Assembly (NCBI GenBank): GCA_903907175.1
Contig: CAIVNB010000058.1
Span: 1-23,657, forward strand
Source: an uncultured bacterium
Lineage (GTDB): Bacteria > Patescibacteriota > Minisyncoccia > Phycocordibacterales > UBA9973
Length of the DNA: 23,657 nt
Direction of reading: 5' to 3'
Positions within the stretch are counted from its first letter, which is position 1. Every line of letters begins with the position of its first letter. The position numbers and the translations under genes were made by a program. Shown in pieces: positions 7,187 to 15,653 of this stretch. The notes below the pieces were generated by a model that was not told where the DNA came from, ran no database searches, and saw only the letters and a program-made list of their open reading frames with translations.

Positions 7187-8263
7187 ATGGATGAAATAAA
7201 ACCAATAGTTTTACCAAAAGACAACGGGCCACACGATTTTATTATCGAGTGGTGGTATTTTAATGGGCACTTGTATGATAAGGGTGGAAAAGAATATAGT
7301 TTCATGGATTGTTTTTTCAAAGTTAATATAAATAAAGTAAATATCCCACATATCTTGCCACATTTAATAGAAGATCATTTTAAAAATGGGGAGTATATCC
7401 ATTTTGCACATTCTGTAATTTCAGATATTTCAAATAAAAAAAATTACAAAGAAATTCAACACATCTCTTTAATATCAAAAGATAGCTTCACAAAAGAACT
7501 TTTATATATAAATTATAAAAATGGAAATTTTTTAGAAAGTACCTTAAATTCAGAAATCATCGAAACTACACCAAATAATTTTAATTTAAAAACTAAGCAT
7601 TTAAATCTTGATTTAGAATCAAAGAAAAATCCATTACTCGAAGGGGGGCACGGTTATGTGGGCACACCAGAGGCTGGAAGTTACTATTATTCTCTTACTG
7701 ATTTGAAGGTTTCAGGGAAAATTGATATTGAAGGAAAAGAAATTGAAGTGGAAGGATATGCCTGGATGGATCATCAGTGGGCTAACACAGTTTACAAAAA
7801 AGACAAATGGACTTGGTTTTCATTCCATTTAGAAAATGGTACAGAAATAATGTGTGTTGAATATGCCACCGGCATCGGAGTTGATATTTTAGTTAACACA
7901 ATAGATAAAGAGGGAAATCAAAATCAATATAAAAAAGCAAAGATACAACCTGGGAAAAAGGTCTGGAAAAGTGATAAAACAAAAGCAGAATATCCGATGT
8001 CATGGATTATTGAGATAGAAGAAGCTGGAATCTTAATAGATACAACTTCTGAAGCAAAAGATCAGGAAATGATTTTTGGACAAATAAATTATTGGGAAGG
8101 GCCAATGAGGGTAAAAGCAAAAATAAATGGACAAAAGGCAAAAGGGAAGGGTTTTATGGAACTTGTAGGATATCCATCTAATTATAATTATTTGTTTATC
8201 GCTGGTGAAGAAATAGAAGAAGACTTTTTTACTAAAGTAAAAAAACTTTTCAAACGTAAATAA
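7187..8263 (+). CDS. CrtC/AttH-like lipocalin-fold protein
   Basis: This 358-residue protein belongs by motif to the CrtC/AttH superfamily (hydroxyneurosporene synthase or predicted secreted hydrolase). It has FIIEWWYFNGHLYD near residue 20, a second half starting YYYSLTDLKVSGKIDIEG, and the hallmark EVEGYAWMDHQWAN. Family members adopt a double lipocalin-like fold; CrtC hydrates carotenoids. No carotenoid genes are nearby, and unlike many relatives it has no signal peptide, so a cytoplasmic lipid-related role is possible but unproven. It follows a DUF2231 membrane protein by 6 bp and converges with the histidine kinase, with only 4 bp between their stops. Confidence 0.8.
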   Translation: MDEIKPIVLPKDNGPHDFIIEWWYFNGHLYDKGGKEYSFMDCFFKVNINKVNIPHILPHLIEDHFKNGEYIHFAHSVISDISNKKNYKEIQHISLISKDSFTKELLYINYKNGNFLESTLNSEIIETTPNNFNLKTKHLNLDLESKKNPLLEGGHGYVGTPEAGSYYYSLTDLKVSGKIDIEGKEIEVEGYAWMDHQWANTVYKKDKWTWFSFHLENGTEIMCVEYATGIGVDILVNTIDKEGNQNQYKKAKIQPGKKVWKSDKTKAEYPMSWIIEIEEAGILIDTTSEAKDQEMIFGQINYWEGPMRVKAKINGQKAKGKGFMELVGYPSNYNYLFIAGEEIEEDFFTKVKKLFKRK

Positions 8264-8267
8264 ATTA

Positions 8268-9140
8268 TTATTTACTCAAAGGCAACTCAATAAAAAATGT
8301 GGCTCCCTTGTTTCTGCCCCCAGATTTTGCATAAATCTCTCCATTATGGAGGAGAATTATTTGTTTTGCTAAATAAAGTCGAAGACCCATGCCGTCAGGG
8401 TATGCAAGTACCGCTTTTTTACTACGATAAAATCTTGAAAAAATTCTCATCTTATCATAAAAACTCAAGCCCATACCAGTATCTTTAATGGAAAAATGTA
8501 ATTTATTATTTGATTTCAAAATACAATCAATTAATATCTTTCCATCTTTGGGTGTATAAGTTACGGCATTTTCCAAAAGCGCATCTACTGCAAAGGTTAT
8601 CTTTTTTAAGTCTGCCGTCAGAAGAGGGATATCTTTAAAGGTCGGAATCTGGAAAGTGATATTTTTTTTATTTATTTCTTCTCTATATTTTGCTATTGAT
8701 TTTTCTACAACATCTCGCATGGAGGTAGCCACAAACACATAACCAGTAGTATTCTTGATATCCTTTATACCCGCAATCAAATCAACTATTTCTAAAAGTT
8801 TATCTGTGGCATTATTTAAATTCTGAATATATAAAAGTTTCTCATCTTGAGACATATCTTTCTCCAATTCTTTAGAAATCCAATTTATACGAGTTAATGG
8901 AGTACGAAATGTATGATTTACAATTGAAGTAAATTCATATTCTATCTTGTCAGTTAAAAGATATAACATTACAAAGCGGTAAGCAAAATAAATCAAAAAT
9001 ACACAAGAAATAAGAGGTATCACCCACGAAGGTAAGTGATAAAGTGAATTTAAGTAATCCTGTCTAAACAGTAAGAAAAAAATACCAAAAAAACACAAAA
9101 CAAATAAAAAACTCTTAATGAATTTCAAAATATTTTTCAT
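8268..9140 (-). CDS. Membrane sensor histidine kinase (orphan)
   Basis: This 290-residue protein has two N-terminal membrane helices (about residues 8-25 and 38-60), almost no extracellular loop, a HisKA dimerisation domain with the phosphoacceptor at H76 (NHTFRTPLT, where SHELRTPLT is usual), and a HATPase_c domain. The N box has N191 (LLENAVTYTP), the G1 box is DTGMGL at 220-225, the F box is FSRFYRS, and the G2 box is GMGL at 250-253. All ATP-binding motifs are present. No response regulator lies next to it. It shares a 54-bp divergent promoter region with the CARDB-like gene, which could be a target. Confidence 0.9.
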   Translation of the reverse strand: MKNILKFIKSFLFVLCFFGIFFLLFRQDYLNSLYHLPSWVIPLISCVFLIYFAYRFVMLYLLTDKIEYEFTSIVNHTFRTPLTRINWISKELEKDMSQDEKLLYIQNLNNATDKLLEIVDLIAGIKDIKNTTGYVFVATSMRDVVEKSIAKYREEINKKNITFQIPTFKDIPLLTADLKKITFAVDALLENAVTYTPKDGKILIDCILKSNNKLHFSIKDTGMGLSFYDKMRIFSRFYRSKKAVLAYPDGMGLRLYLAKQIILLHNGEIYAKSGGRNKGATFFIELPLSK

Positions 9141-9146
9141 ATTAAT

Positions 9147-9175
9147 ATTATAACTTACATTTATTTTAATTCAAA
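9147..9175 (-). promoter_or_regulatory. Promoter of the histidine kinase gene, leaderless spacing
   Basis: On the minus strand TTTGAA (9175-9170), a 17-bp spacer and TATAAT (9152-9147). The -10 ends 7 nt before the ATG. Confidence 0.6.
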
Positions 9176-9182
9176 ACAATGT

Positions 9183-9188
9183 TATTAT
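9183..9188 (+). promoter_or_regulatory. -10 box of the CARDB-like gene, leaderless spacing
   Basis: TATTAT ends 7 nt before the ATG at 9195. It lies back to back with the kinase promoter. Confidence 0.45.
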
Positions 9189-9194
9189 ATAGGT

Positions 9195-10082
9195 ATGACG
9201 TTCAAAAAAGTAGGAATTTTTTTATTTTTAATATTTTCCATAATTCCATTCTACTCTATTTTTGCCCAATCACAAAACGTAGGAATTATTCCAGCAAATA
9301 TTTGGTATTCACAGGACCCCTTTCAGGAAGGAGATAAAATAAAAATTTATACAGTGGTATATAATTCAGACACTAGAAAGTTATTTGGTACTGTCATCTT
9401 TTTTGATAATAATGTATATCTTGGAAGTAAAGACTTCTCTGTGGATGGCAAATCCACCACTGATGTCTGGATAGATTGGGCAGCGACCAGTGGTGACCAT
9501 GTAATATATGCAAAAATTGAAAATGCGAAGTTTCTTATCTCTGAAGGAAAATATGAAGAAACATATTTGGCTGAAAATAAAACCGAAGAAAGCAAGAGGA
9601 CTGTTTCAAAAAAAATACTTGATGAATTACCTAACACCATTGCAAACAAAATTAGTGAATCTACTACGGCCGTATCTAACGTCGGAAATATTATAAAAGA
9701 CAATACCCCTGTCGCCATAACCAACGCTGTAAACTCAACAACAAACTCACTGGAAAATTTAAGAACAAATATTAGTACATCTTTGGAAAATAAACAGTCC
9801 AGTATAAAAAAAGAAATTGAAGCACTAAATACTAATACTACCAATAGCACTTCCGCCCAAAAAACAATTAAAGAAAAAACGACAGATAAGAAGCAAGTTG
9901 ATACAAAAAATACGGTTGCAAGCACTACCAACAACAGCGGCGTCTTAAAACCGTTAAAATATGTGGAATTATTTTTTATTACTATTTTTTCATTTATTTT
10001 TAAATACAAAATAGTATTTTATGGCCTCTTAGCTATTATTCTATTTTTAATAATACGTTATATCTGGCGTCTAATCTTCTAA
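9195..10082 (+). CDS. Exported, C-terminally anchored CARDB-like surface protein
   Basis: This 295-residue protein begins with a signal peptide (about residues 1-25, ending SIFAQS). An Ig-like domain of about 95 residues follows (GIIPANIWYSQDPFQEGDKI through WIDWAATSGDHVIYAKIEN), with the CARDB pattern of paired strands and an NxG turn. Next is a Ser/Thr/Asn-rich low-complexity stalk (residues about 130-255) and a C-terminal membrane helix ending RYIWRLIF. The layout suggests a surface domain held away from the membrane on a flexible stalk. It is divergent from the histidine kinase and upstream of PBP2, consistent with an envelope role. The partner is unknown. Confidence 0.75.
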   Translation: MTFKKVGIFLFLIFSIIPFYSIFAQSQNVGIIPANIWYSQDPFQEGDKIKIYTVVYNSDTRKLFGTVIFFDNNVYLGSKDFSVDGKSTTDVWIDWAATSGDHVIYAKIENAKFLISEGKYEETYLAENKTEESKRTVSKKILDELPNTIANKISESTTAVSNVGNIIKDNTPVAITNAVNSTTNSLENLRTNISTSLENKQSSIKKEIEALNTNTTNSTSAQKTIKEKTTDKKQVDTKNTVASTTNNSGVLKPLKYVELFFITIFSFIFKYKIVFYGLLAIILFLIIRYIWRLIF

Positions 10083-10083
10083 T

Positions 10084-10112
10084 TTGAATTTTTAGTATAT
10101 TGTGTGTAAGAT
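10084..10112 (+). promoter_or_regulatory. Promoter upstream of the PBP2 unit, leaderless spacing
   Basis: TTGAAT (10084-10089), a 17-bp spacer and TAAGAT (10107-10112). The -10 ends 7 nt before the ATG at 10119. Confidence 0.6.
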
Positions 10113-10118
10113 AAGATA

Positions 10119-10385
10119 ATGGTTAAAAGAATCCTATTATCTATATTAATATTGATTTCAATACTGTTTTTACCATTTTGGGTATCTGTTATATTTGCAT
10201 TGTTTGGAATAATTTATTTTGAAGTTTTTTGGGAAGCAGTTTTACTGTTTTTTATTTCCGATCTCTTGTTTGGGGTAAAAGAAGCTAGATTTTTTAATAT
10301 CACAATAGTTTCTACTATTTTTATAGTAATAGTATTAATACTAGTTGAGTTCACAAAAAAGAAATTAAAGTTTTACAAAAAATAA
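10119..10385 (+). CDS. Small polytopic membrane protein upstream of PBP2
   Basis: This 88-residue protein has about three hydrophobic segments with an acidic break (FISDLLFGVKEARFF) and a lysine-rich tail. It lies 4 bp before the PBP2 gene and shares its promoter. In rod-shape clusters the position before mrdA is normally held by mreD, and a short MreD-like role is a reasonable guess, but the sequence is too short and hydrophobic for a confident call. No mreB or mreC is visible in the window. Confidence 0.65.
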   Translation: MVKRILLSILILISILFLPFWVSVIFALFGIIYFEVFWEAVLLFFISDLLFGVKEARFFNITIVSTIFIVIVLILVEFTKKKLKFYKK

Positions 10386-10389
10386 AAAT

Positions 10390-12108
10390 ATGAAATGGAA
10401 AATTTTCAAAAAAAATAAACTAAAAAATACAAACCTTTTCGTCGAGCCCGATGAAATTTTTTTAGATTCAAAAAATTTACAGAATTTCAATAGTCAGCAA
10501 TTTGAAGGAAGGATTGAAAAACAAATTTCTAAAAGAACAATAATATTTCTTGGCATTTTTTTTGTTTTTTTTATTTCCTTCTTTTTTTTACGTATTGGAT
10601 TCTTACAAATAAACAAAGGAGAGGTGTACCTTAAGAGAAGTCAAAATAATACTTTAGAAAAACAAATAATTTTTGCTGATAGGGGAATCATATATGATAG
10701 AAATAAAGTCGAACTTGCTTGGAATAAAAAAGAGGGTTTTGATGAAAGTAAAGATATTGAAGAAAATAGTTTTTCGACTAGAACCTATAAATCACCAGGT
10801 TTTTCTCATATATTAGGCTATGTAAATTATCCTCAAAAAGACTCATCAGGAAATTTTTGGCAGACAGAATTTATAGGAAAAGATGGACTTGAAAAAATAT
10901 ATGGCGAAAAAATTACAGGGGTAAATGGATCAAAAATAGTTGAAACTGATGTAAATAAAAAAGTATATTCAGAAAATATAGTGAATGCACCTATCCATGG
11001 GACTGAGCTCGTCACAACGATAGATTCACGAATTCAAAGTGAATTATTTACTTTAATTAAAAAATTGTCAGAAGACCATTCATTTTCTGGTGGGGCAGGT
11101 ATATTGATGAACATAGAAAATGGAGAAATATTAACAGAAACAAGTTTCCCTGAATATAACGGAGAAATACTCTCTCTTGGGAAAGACAGCGCTGTAATTG
11201 AAAATTATTTAACTGATAAAAGAAAAGTTTTTATGGATAGAACCATTTCAGGACTTTACACTCCAGGTTCTATTGTAAAACCATTTTTTGCATTAGGAGC
11301 TTTAAATGAAGGCGTCATTGATGCTAATAAAAAAATATTGTCGACTGGATCAATTTCAATTCCTAATCCTTATTTTCCTGCACAAAAAACGGTATTCAAG
11401 GACTGGAAAGCCCATGGTTGGACAGATATGGGACAAGCCATAGCAGTATCTTCAGACGTATATTTCTATACGATAGGTGGTGGGTTTGGAGGACAAAAGG
11501 GAATAGGGATCGCTAATATTGAAAAATACGCAAAACTTTTTGGTATTGGAGAAGAAACAGGAATTGACTTACCGGATGAAAAAGGAGGAACAATTCCAAG
11601 TCCAGAATGGAAGGCTAAAAATTTTAAAGGTGATATTTGGCGCATTGGAGATACATATCATACAGCTATCGGACAATATGGCTTTCAAGTCACACCACTT
11701 GAAATGATTCGTGCAGTTTCTGCTATTGCAAGCAATGGAAAACTTGTTTCTCCACATTTAATATTAGGAGATGAAAATATGAAAAATAAATTTTCCCTAA
11801 TTGACTTGAAAAAAGACTACTGGAGCACAGTGCAAGATGGAATGAGACAATGTGTCACTTACGGCACAGCTGTAGGGTTGAATGTGCCTTATGTAAAAGT
11901 TGCTGCCAAGACTGGTACTGCCCAGATTGGTGTTGCAAAAAATAAAGTAAATTCTTGGGTAATCGGATTTTTCCCATACGATAATCCTAAATACGCATTT
12001 ACAATTATGATGGAAGCAGGGCCTTCCACAAATGGCGTTGGTGCTTCGTCTATTATGCGAGGACTTTTAGATTGGATGTCCACAAACACCCCGGAATATT
12101 TTAAATAA
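10390..12108 (+). CDS. mrdA: Penicillin-binding protein 2, peptidoglycan transpeptidase
   Basis: This class B PBP of 572 residues cross-links peptidoglycan for cell elongation, normally with RodA. It has a cytoplasmic basic tail, one membrane helix (about residues 50-70), a dimerisation/pedestal region starting FADRGIIYDRN, and a transpeptidase domain. The catalytic SxxK is S294-I-V-K297 in TPGSIVKPF, the SxN-type motif is SSD at 354-356 (PBP2-like), and KTG is at 507-509 (AAKTGTAQ). At 572 residues it is shorter than E. coli PBP2 (633), with the reduction mainly in the pedestal region. No rodA is adjacent. mrdA is preferred over ftsI because of the SSD motif and the small membrane gene upstream. 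Confidence 0.9.
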   Translation: MKWKIFKKNKLKNTNLFVEPDEIFLDSKNLQNFNSQQFEGRIEKQISKRTIIFLGIFFVFFISFFFLRIGFLQINKGEVYLKRSQNNTLEKQIIFADRGIIYDRNKVELAWNKKEGFDESKDIEENSFSTRTYKSPGFSHILGYVNYPQKDSSGNFWQTEFIGKDGLEKIYGEKITGVNGSKIVETDVNKKVYSENIVNAPIHGTELVTTIDSRIQSELFTLIKKLSEDHSFSGGAGILMNIENGEILTETSFPEYNGEILSLGKDSAVIENYLTDKRKVFMDRTISGLYTPGSIVKPFFALGALNEGVIDANKKILSTGSISIPNPYFPAQKTVFKDWKAHGWTDMGQAIAVSSDVYFYTIGGGFGGQKGIGIANIEKYAKLFGIGEETGIDLPDEKGGTIPSPEWKAKNFKGDIWRIGDTYHTAIGQYGFQVTPLEMIRAVSAIASNGKLVSPHLILGDENMKNKFSLIDLKKDYWSTVQDGMRQCVTYGTAVGLNVPYVKVAAKTGTAQIGVAKNKVNSWVIGFFPYDNPKYAFTIMMEAGPSTNGVGASSIMRGLLDWMSTNTPEYFK

Positions 12109-12109
12109 A

Positions 12110-12145
12110 AAACCCCATGTTTTATTCACATGGGATTTTGGTTTT
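12110..12145. terminator. Shared terminator of PBP2 and the acyltransferase
   Basis: CCCATG (12114-12119) pairs with CATGGG (12129-12134). On the minus strand it is followed by GTTTTTTATTT, and one arm lies in the last codons of the acyltransferase. On the plus strand it is followed by ATTTTGGTTTTT. Confidence 0.8.
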
Positions 12146-12838
12146 TAAATTGAGGATAGCCATCCTACCCCTTTCTATTATTTGTTCAATTTTTTCCTCA
12201 TCGGAAATATTCTCTATGCAAATATCAAGAAAACTAACTGGCTCTCCTATAATCATATAGCCCTTTTTCCCAGTTTTTACCTTAAGGTATTTTTGCCCTA
12301 TCTCTCTAGGCATAATTTCATTCATTACCTCATCGATATAAATTGGTACAACCTTAAAATCTGGTTCTCTAAGAGTCATGATTAGAATGGTTTTCGCCAC
12401 GCCAGTTTTGAAAACATCCATGACATTATGGCCAATTTTAGTTCTGCCTCCTTCGGGAAATAATATTAGGTTACTTACCTGAAGGATTTTACAATAAATT
12501 TCTATCAACTTATTCGCCAGAAACGTATTCATAGCTTCTCTGTCAACAGAAATAATTTTTAACAATTTCATAAAATAACTTTTTAATTTAGTCGAAAAGA
12601 AATTGTTTTTGTCTCCAGCATCATACGGAATACGTTTTTGAAAGAAAAACAATTCTTTCAAATTAATCATTCTTATTCTAATCAAGAAAGAATCGATAAA
12701 ACAACGATGATTAGATATTATAAGAACGTGTATAGATCGAGGTATATTTTCTATACCTATTATTGTTACGTTTCTAAAGATATATAGCCCTAGAAAATAC
12801 ATAACAATCAAAAGAATATAACTAAGTAGTGCTTCCAT
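12122..12838 (-). CDS. PlsC-family 1-acylglycerol-3-phosphate acyltransferase
   Basis: This 238-residue protein has an N-terminal membrane helix (about residues 5-20) and the acyltransferase motifs: motif I NHRCFID (H44-x4-D49, catalytic), motif III FPEGGRT at 127-133 (usually FPEGTR, so the glycerol-phosphate-binding motif is slightly altered), and motif IV VVPIYID. The family transfers acyl chains to lysophosphatidate at the membrane. CPR bacteria often lack full lipid synthesis, so it may act on scavenged lipids. It is a single gene converging on PBP2. The start has no Shine-Dalgarno. Confidence 0.85.
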   Translation of the reverse strand: MEALLSYILLIVMYFLGLYIFRNVTIIGIENIPRSIHVLIISNHRCFIDSFLIRIRMINLKELFFFQKRIPYDAGDKNNFFSTKLKSYFMKLLKIISVDREAMNTFLANKLIEIYCKILQVSNLILFPEGGRTKIGHNVMDVFKTGVAKTILIMTLREPDFKVVPIYIDEVMNEIMPREIGQKYLKVKTGKKGYMIIGEPVSFLDICIENISDEEKIEQIIERGRMAILNLKTKIPCE

Positions 12839-12924
12839 ATTGTTTATGTATTTTTTGTTTATGAAAAATAACTTTTTTCAAATTTATATTACACTTTTTA
12901 AGTGGTTTTGTCAAATAAATTTAG

Positions 12925-12954
12925 TTGCACTTTTTTGTTAAAAAAAGTTATAAT
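12925..12954 (+). promoter_or_regulatory. Promoter of the 74-aa gene and ctpA
   Basis: TTGCAC (12925-12930), an 18-bp spacer and TATAAT (12949-12954). It ends 8 nt before the ATG at 12962. Confidence 0.7.
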
Positions 12955-12961
12955 AGAGGAC

Positions 12962-13186
12962 ATGAGTATATCAAAAAGATTTTTACTGATAGGTATTTGG
13001 GTAGCGATACTGCCATTTTTAGGTTTTCCTATTACATTAAAAAACATACTATTTATAATTACCGGTTTATTAATAATATATATGGGTTATGGACTATATA
13101 TAGAATCAAAAATTGGCAAAAAGGAAGAAAAGGCTGATAATTTTTCTGAAAATAAAGATTTTACTAAAACTGAACAATCAAATTAA
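12962..13186 (+). CDS. Small membrane protein upstream of ctpA
   Basis: This 74-residue protein has two hydrophobic helices (about residues 5-21 and 24-45) joined by a short turn and a charged tail (KIGKKEEKADNFSENKDF). I chose the ATG at 12962 rather than the upstream in-frame start at 12902 because a good promoter ends at 12954, which would leave the earlier start untranscribed. A GAGGA lies 1 nt before the ATG, too close to act as a normal Shine-Dalgarno. It is cotranscribed with the S41 protease 7 bp downstream. I do not recognise the family. Confidence 0.65.
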   Translation: MSISKRFLLIGIWVAILPFLGFPITLKNILFIITGLLIIYMGYGLYIESKIGKKEEKADNFSENKDFTKTEQSN

Positions 13187-13193
13187 ATTTTTA

Positions 13194-14432
13194 ATGTTAA
13201 AGTATTTAAAAACAAAATCTATAATAATTACCTTTTTTTTGGTTCTTATTTTTTTTATATTGGGTATTTATATTGGTTTTCATAACCAGCCAAGTATAAA
13301 CAAAATCACTACTGTTTCAGGGAAAGAAAATCCAGCAACAAATTTGACCGATTTTTCTCCATTCTGGAAAGCTTGGGATACTATCGATCAAAAATACCCT
13401 GATGCAAAGAAGGTAAACGACCAACAGCGTGTTTATGGAGCAATTTCAGGGCTTGTGGGCTCTTTAAACGACCCATATAGTGTATTTTTTAACCCAGAAG
13501 AGACAAAATCATTTGAAGATGACATTGCTGGCTCTTTTTCAGGCATAGGGGTAGAAGTTGGAATAAAAAATAAAATACTTACAGTTATCGCCCCGCTAAA
13601 AGATACCCCAGGATATAGAGCTGGGCTCAAGTCTGGAGACAAAATTTTAAAAATTGATAAAACTGTCACTTCTGATCTTAGTATTGAAGAGGCAGTTAAA
13701 ATGATACATGGAGAAAAGGGAACAACAGTAACCCTTACAATTTTCCGTGAAGGAGAAAAAGATTCGAGAGAAATAAAAATTGTAAGAGATATTATAAATG
13801 TACCCATTGTTGAAACAAAATTAAGACCCGATGGAATTTTCGTAATTACACTTAATAGTTTTTCCGTAAATTCGGCTGAATTATTTCGCAACGCCTTAAA
13901 AGAATTTACAGACGCAAAAACTGATAAATTAATTCTTAACTTACGAGGCAACCCCGGAGGTTATTTAGATTCTGCTGTTTCGATGGCTAGTTGGTTTTTA
14001 CCAAGTGGAAAAACTGTAGTTATTGAAGACTCGAACAATAATAAAAAAACAAAAAATTATCGAAGTGAAGGATATAACATTTTCACTGATAAATTAAAAT
14101 TTGTAATATTGATAGACAAAGGGTCTGCTTCAGCTTCCGAAATACTTGCTGGAGCAATGCAAGATTATGGTATTGCAAAATTAGTGGGTGAACAAAGTTA
14201 TGGTAAAGGTTCTGTCCAAGAAGTTGTAAATCTAACTCCTGACACAATCCTAAAGATTACTATAGCAAAATGGCTAACGCCTAAAGGTACATCAATATCA
14301 GAAAAGGGGCTTACTCCTGATTACAAAGTAGAACTTACCCAAAAAGATTTTGATGAAAAAAAAGATCCTCAAATAGACAAAGCGGTGGAATTATTAATGA
14401 ATTGGTCACCAATTGTCAAAAATAAAATATAA
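13194..14432 (+). CDS. ctpA: Carboxyl-terminal processing protease, S41 family
   Basis: This 412-residue exported protease cuts substrates near their C-termini. It has an N-terminal membrane anchor (about residues 9-29), a helical region, a PDZ domain (about 112-200, with GIGVEVG and PGYRAGLKSGDKI) and the S41 catalytic core. The Ser-Lys dyad is S313 (KGSASASEI) and K338 (SYGKGSVQ), with Q342 four residues on, all conserved. I start at 13194 rather than the in-frame ATG at 13113, which would overlap the preceding gene by 74 bp and add a lysine-rich extension before the anchor. It is cotranscribed with the upstream 74-aa gene and, 2 bp later, ribosomal protein L9. Confidence 0.92.
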   Translation: MLKYLKTKSIIITFFLVLIFFILGIYIGFHNQPSINKITTVSGKENPATNLTDFSPFWKAWDTIDQKYPDAKKVNDQQRVYGAISGLVGSLNDPYSVFFNPEETKSFEDDIAGSFSGIGVEVGIKNKILTVIAPLKDTPGYRAGLKSGDKILKIDKTVTSDLSIEEAVKMIHGEKGTTVTLTIFREGEKDSREIKIVRDIINVPIVETKLRPDGIFVITLNSFSVNSAELFRNALKEFTDAKTDKLILNLRGNPGGYLDSAVSMASWFLPSGKTVVIEDSNNNKKTKNYRSEGYNIFTDKLKFVILIDKGSASASEILAGAMQDYGIAKLVGEQSYGKGSVQEVVNLTPDTILKITIAKWLTPKGTSISEKGLTPDYKVELTQKDFDEKKDPQIDKAVELLMNWSPIVKNKI

Positions 14433-14434
14433 AA

Positions 14435-14878
14435 ATGAAAGTAATATTTTTAAAAGATGTTCCAAAAGTTGGTAAAAAATATGATGTAAAAGAAATCAGT
14501 GACGGATATGCTGTTAATTTTTTATTTCCAAAAGGTCTCGCCAAGATGGCAAACGTTCAAAATATAGCAGAACTTGAAAGAAGCAAAAAAGAAGTTTCCA
14601 TAAAAAGGGAAGTGCAAGAAGGACTTTTAATTAAAAACTTAGAAGAAATAAAAAATGTCACAGTTATTGTAAAAGGTAAGGCAAATGAAAAGGGTCATCT
14701 ATTTTCTGCAATTCATAAAAAAGAATTAATAAAAGCAATCCAAAAAGAAAAACACGTAGAAATAGATGAAGATTTTATTGTGTTGGAAAAACCTGTAAAA
14801 GAAACAGGGGAATTTGAAATTCCAGTTTTAATAAAAAACAAGAAATCTTTCTTTAAACTAATTGTAGAAAAAATGTAA
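14435..14878 (+). CDS. rplI: 50S ribosomal protein L9
   Basis: This 147-residue protein has the L9 N-terminal domain (MKVIFLKDVPKVGKKYDVKE, then DGYAVNFLFPKGLA), a long connecting helix (residues about 45-75) and the C-terminal domain (GKANEKGHLFSAIHKKEL). Both lobes are present, so it is full length. It follows ctpA by 2 bp and ends at a strong terminator. L9 is reported missing from some CPR groups and kept in others, so its presence helps narrow the lineage. Confidence 0.95.
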   Translation: MKVIFLKDVPKVGKKYDVKEISDGYAVNFLFPKGLAKMANVQNIAELERSKKEVSIKREVQEGLLIKNLEEIKNVTVIVKGKANEKGHLFSAIHKKELIKAIQKEKHVEIDEDFIVLEKPVKETGEFEIPVLIKNKKSFFKLIVEKM

Positions 14879-14880
14879 TA

Positions 14881-14910
14881 AAAAAATCCCCATTTGGGGA
14901 TTTTTTTATT
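14881..14910. terminator. Bidirectional terminator between rplI and rpmA
   Basis: AAAAAATCCCC (14881-14891) pairs with GGGGATTTTTT (14896-14906) around the loop ATTT. Poly-T follows on both strands. Confidence 0.9.
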
Positions 14911-14912
14911 TT

Positions 14913-15185
14913 TTATATTACATTTACAACTTTCTTAACTTGCGTTTTATTGTTGAAAGAAGTTTTGCGTTTAGTTCCGAATTTTACAATACCATCTTTG
15001 AGAGCAAATAAGGTATGATCTTTACCCATACTTACATTTTTACCTGCCATTATTGGTGTACCTCTCTGACGAATGATAATAGATCCAGCTTGAGCCTTTT
15101 GGCCATCTGCAAGTTTAGTACCTAGGTACTTTGGATTCGAATCTCTCAGGTTTTTGGCGGTTCCGCCGGCTTTTCTATGTGCCAT
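14913..15185 (-). CDS. rpmA: 50S ribosomal protein L27
   Basis: This 90-residue protein begins directly with MAHRKAGGTAKNLRDSNPKYLG, the conserved N-terminal tail that reaches the peptidyl-transferase centre, so no Firmicute-type cleavable extension is present. AGSIIIRQRGTPIMAGKNV and GKDHTLFALKDGIVKF complete the family pattern. rplU (L21), its usual neighbour, is not upstream. It converges on rplI with a shared terminator. Confidence 0.96.
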   Translation of the reverse strand: MAHRKAGGTAKNLRDSNPKYLGTKLADGQKAQAGSIIIRQRGTPIMAGKNVSMGKDHTLFALKDGIVKFGTKRKTSFNNKTQVKKVVNVI

Positions 15186-15254
15186 ATTGTTTTGATATTA
15201 TTAAATGTTAAAATTAATCTAAATAATTAATGTAGTAGGAGTATAACTAATTAT

Positions 15255-15653
15255 ATGCAAAAAATCAAGTTATTTATCGAAAGCGACAAAGGTAAAGATA
15301 TAATGATTGTTATAATAGTCATTTTAGTTGGCCTAAGTTCATTTTTCTTAGGTAGATTGTCTAATCAAACAAGCACAAATGGCGTCAAAATCGAATATAC
15401 AGGTCAAGAAGCAAGTGCACTGGGCTCAATTGAGTCTTTAAAAGCTAACACTAGCCAAATAAGCTTAAATCCAAGCATTTCTGAAAAAAAGAGCAATAAC
15501 GGACAGGGGAGCTATTTTGCTTCAAAAAAAGGAAAAAAATATTATTCAATCGGATGTTCTGCTGGAAAAACTATTAAACAAGAAAATAGAATTTACTTTC
15601 AAAGTTCTGCCGAAGCAGAGAAAGCTGGATACACTATCTCTAGTTCTTGTTAA
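15255..15653 (+). CDS. Membrane-anchored protein with Ada-like metal-binding motif
   Basis: This 132-residue protein has one N-terminal membrane helix (about residues 16-34), a low-complexity linker and a C-terminal motif GSYFASKKGKKYYSIGC followed by KQENRIYFQSSAEAEKAGY and a final Cys. This resembles the zinc-binding N-terminal domain of Ada (GxYxASxxGKxYHxPxC...ENRxYFxSxxEAExAGYxPCxxC), but only C101 and C132 remain of the four ligands. It probably sits on the outer face of the membrane, which argues against DNA repair. TATAAC (15242-15247) ends 8 nt before the ATG. Confidence 0.7.
   Translation: MQKIKLFIESDKGKDIMIVIIVILVGLSSFFLGRLSNQTSTNGVKIEYTGQEASALGSIESLKANTSQISLNPSISEKKSNNGQGSYFASKKGKKYYSIGCSAGKTIKQENRIYFQSSAEAEKAGYTISSSC

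Noticed and set aside
9347..10009. 220-codon minus-strand reading frame
   Set aside because: It lies wholly antisense to the CARDB-like gene, whose Ser/Thr-rich coding makes the opposite strand stop-poor. No recognisable features.
13113..13193. Upstream start for ctpA
   Set aside because: It would overlap the preceding gene by 74 bp and place a lysine-rich extension before the membrane anchor; the ATG at 13194 fits the operon.
13433..13951. 172-codon minus-strand reading frame
   Set aside because: Antisense shadow of the S41 protease, which has all its catalytic motifs.
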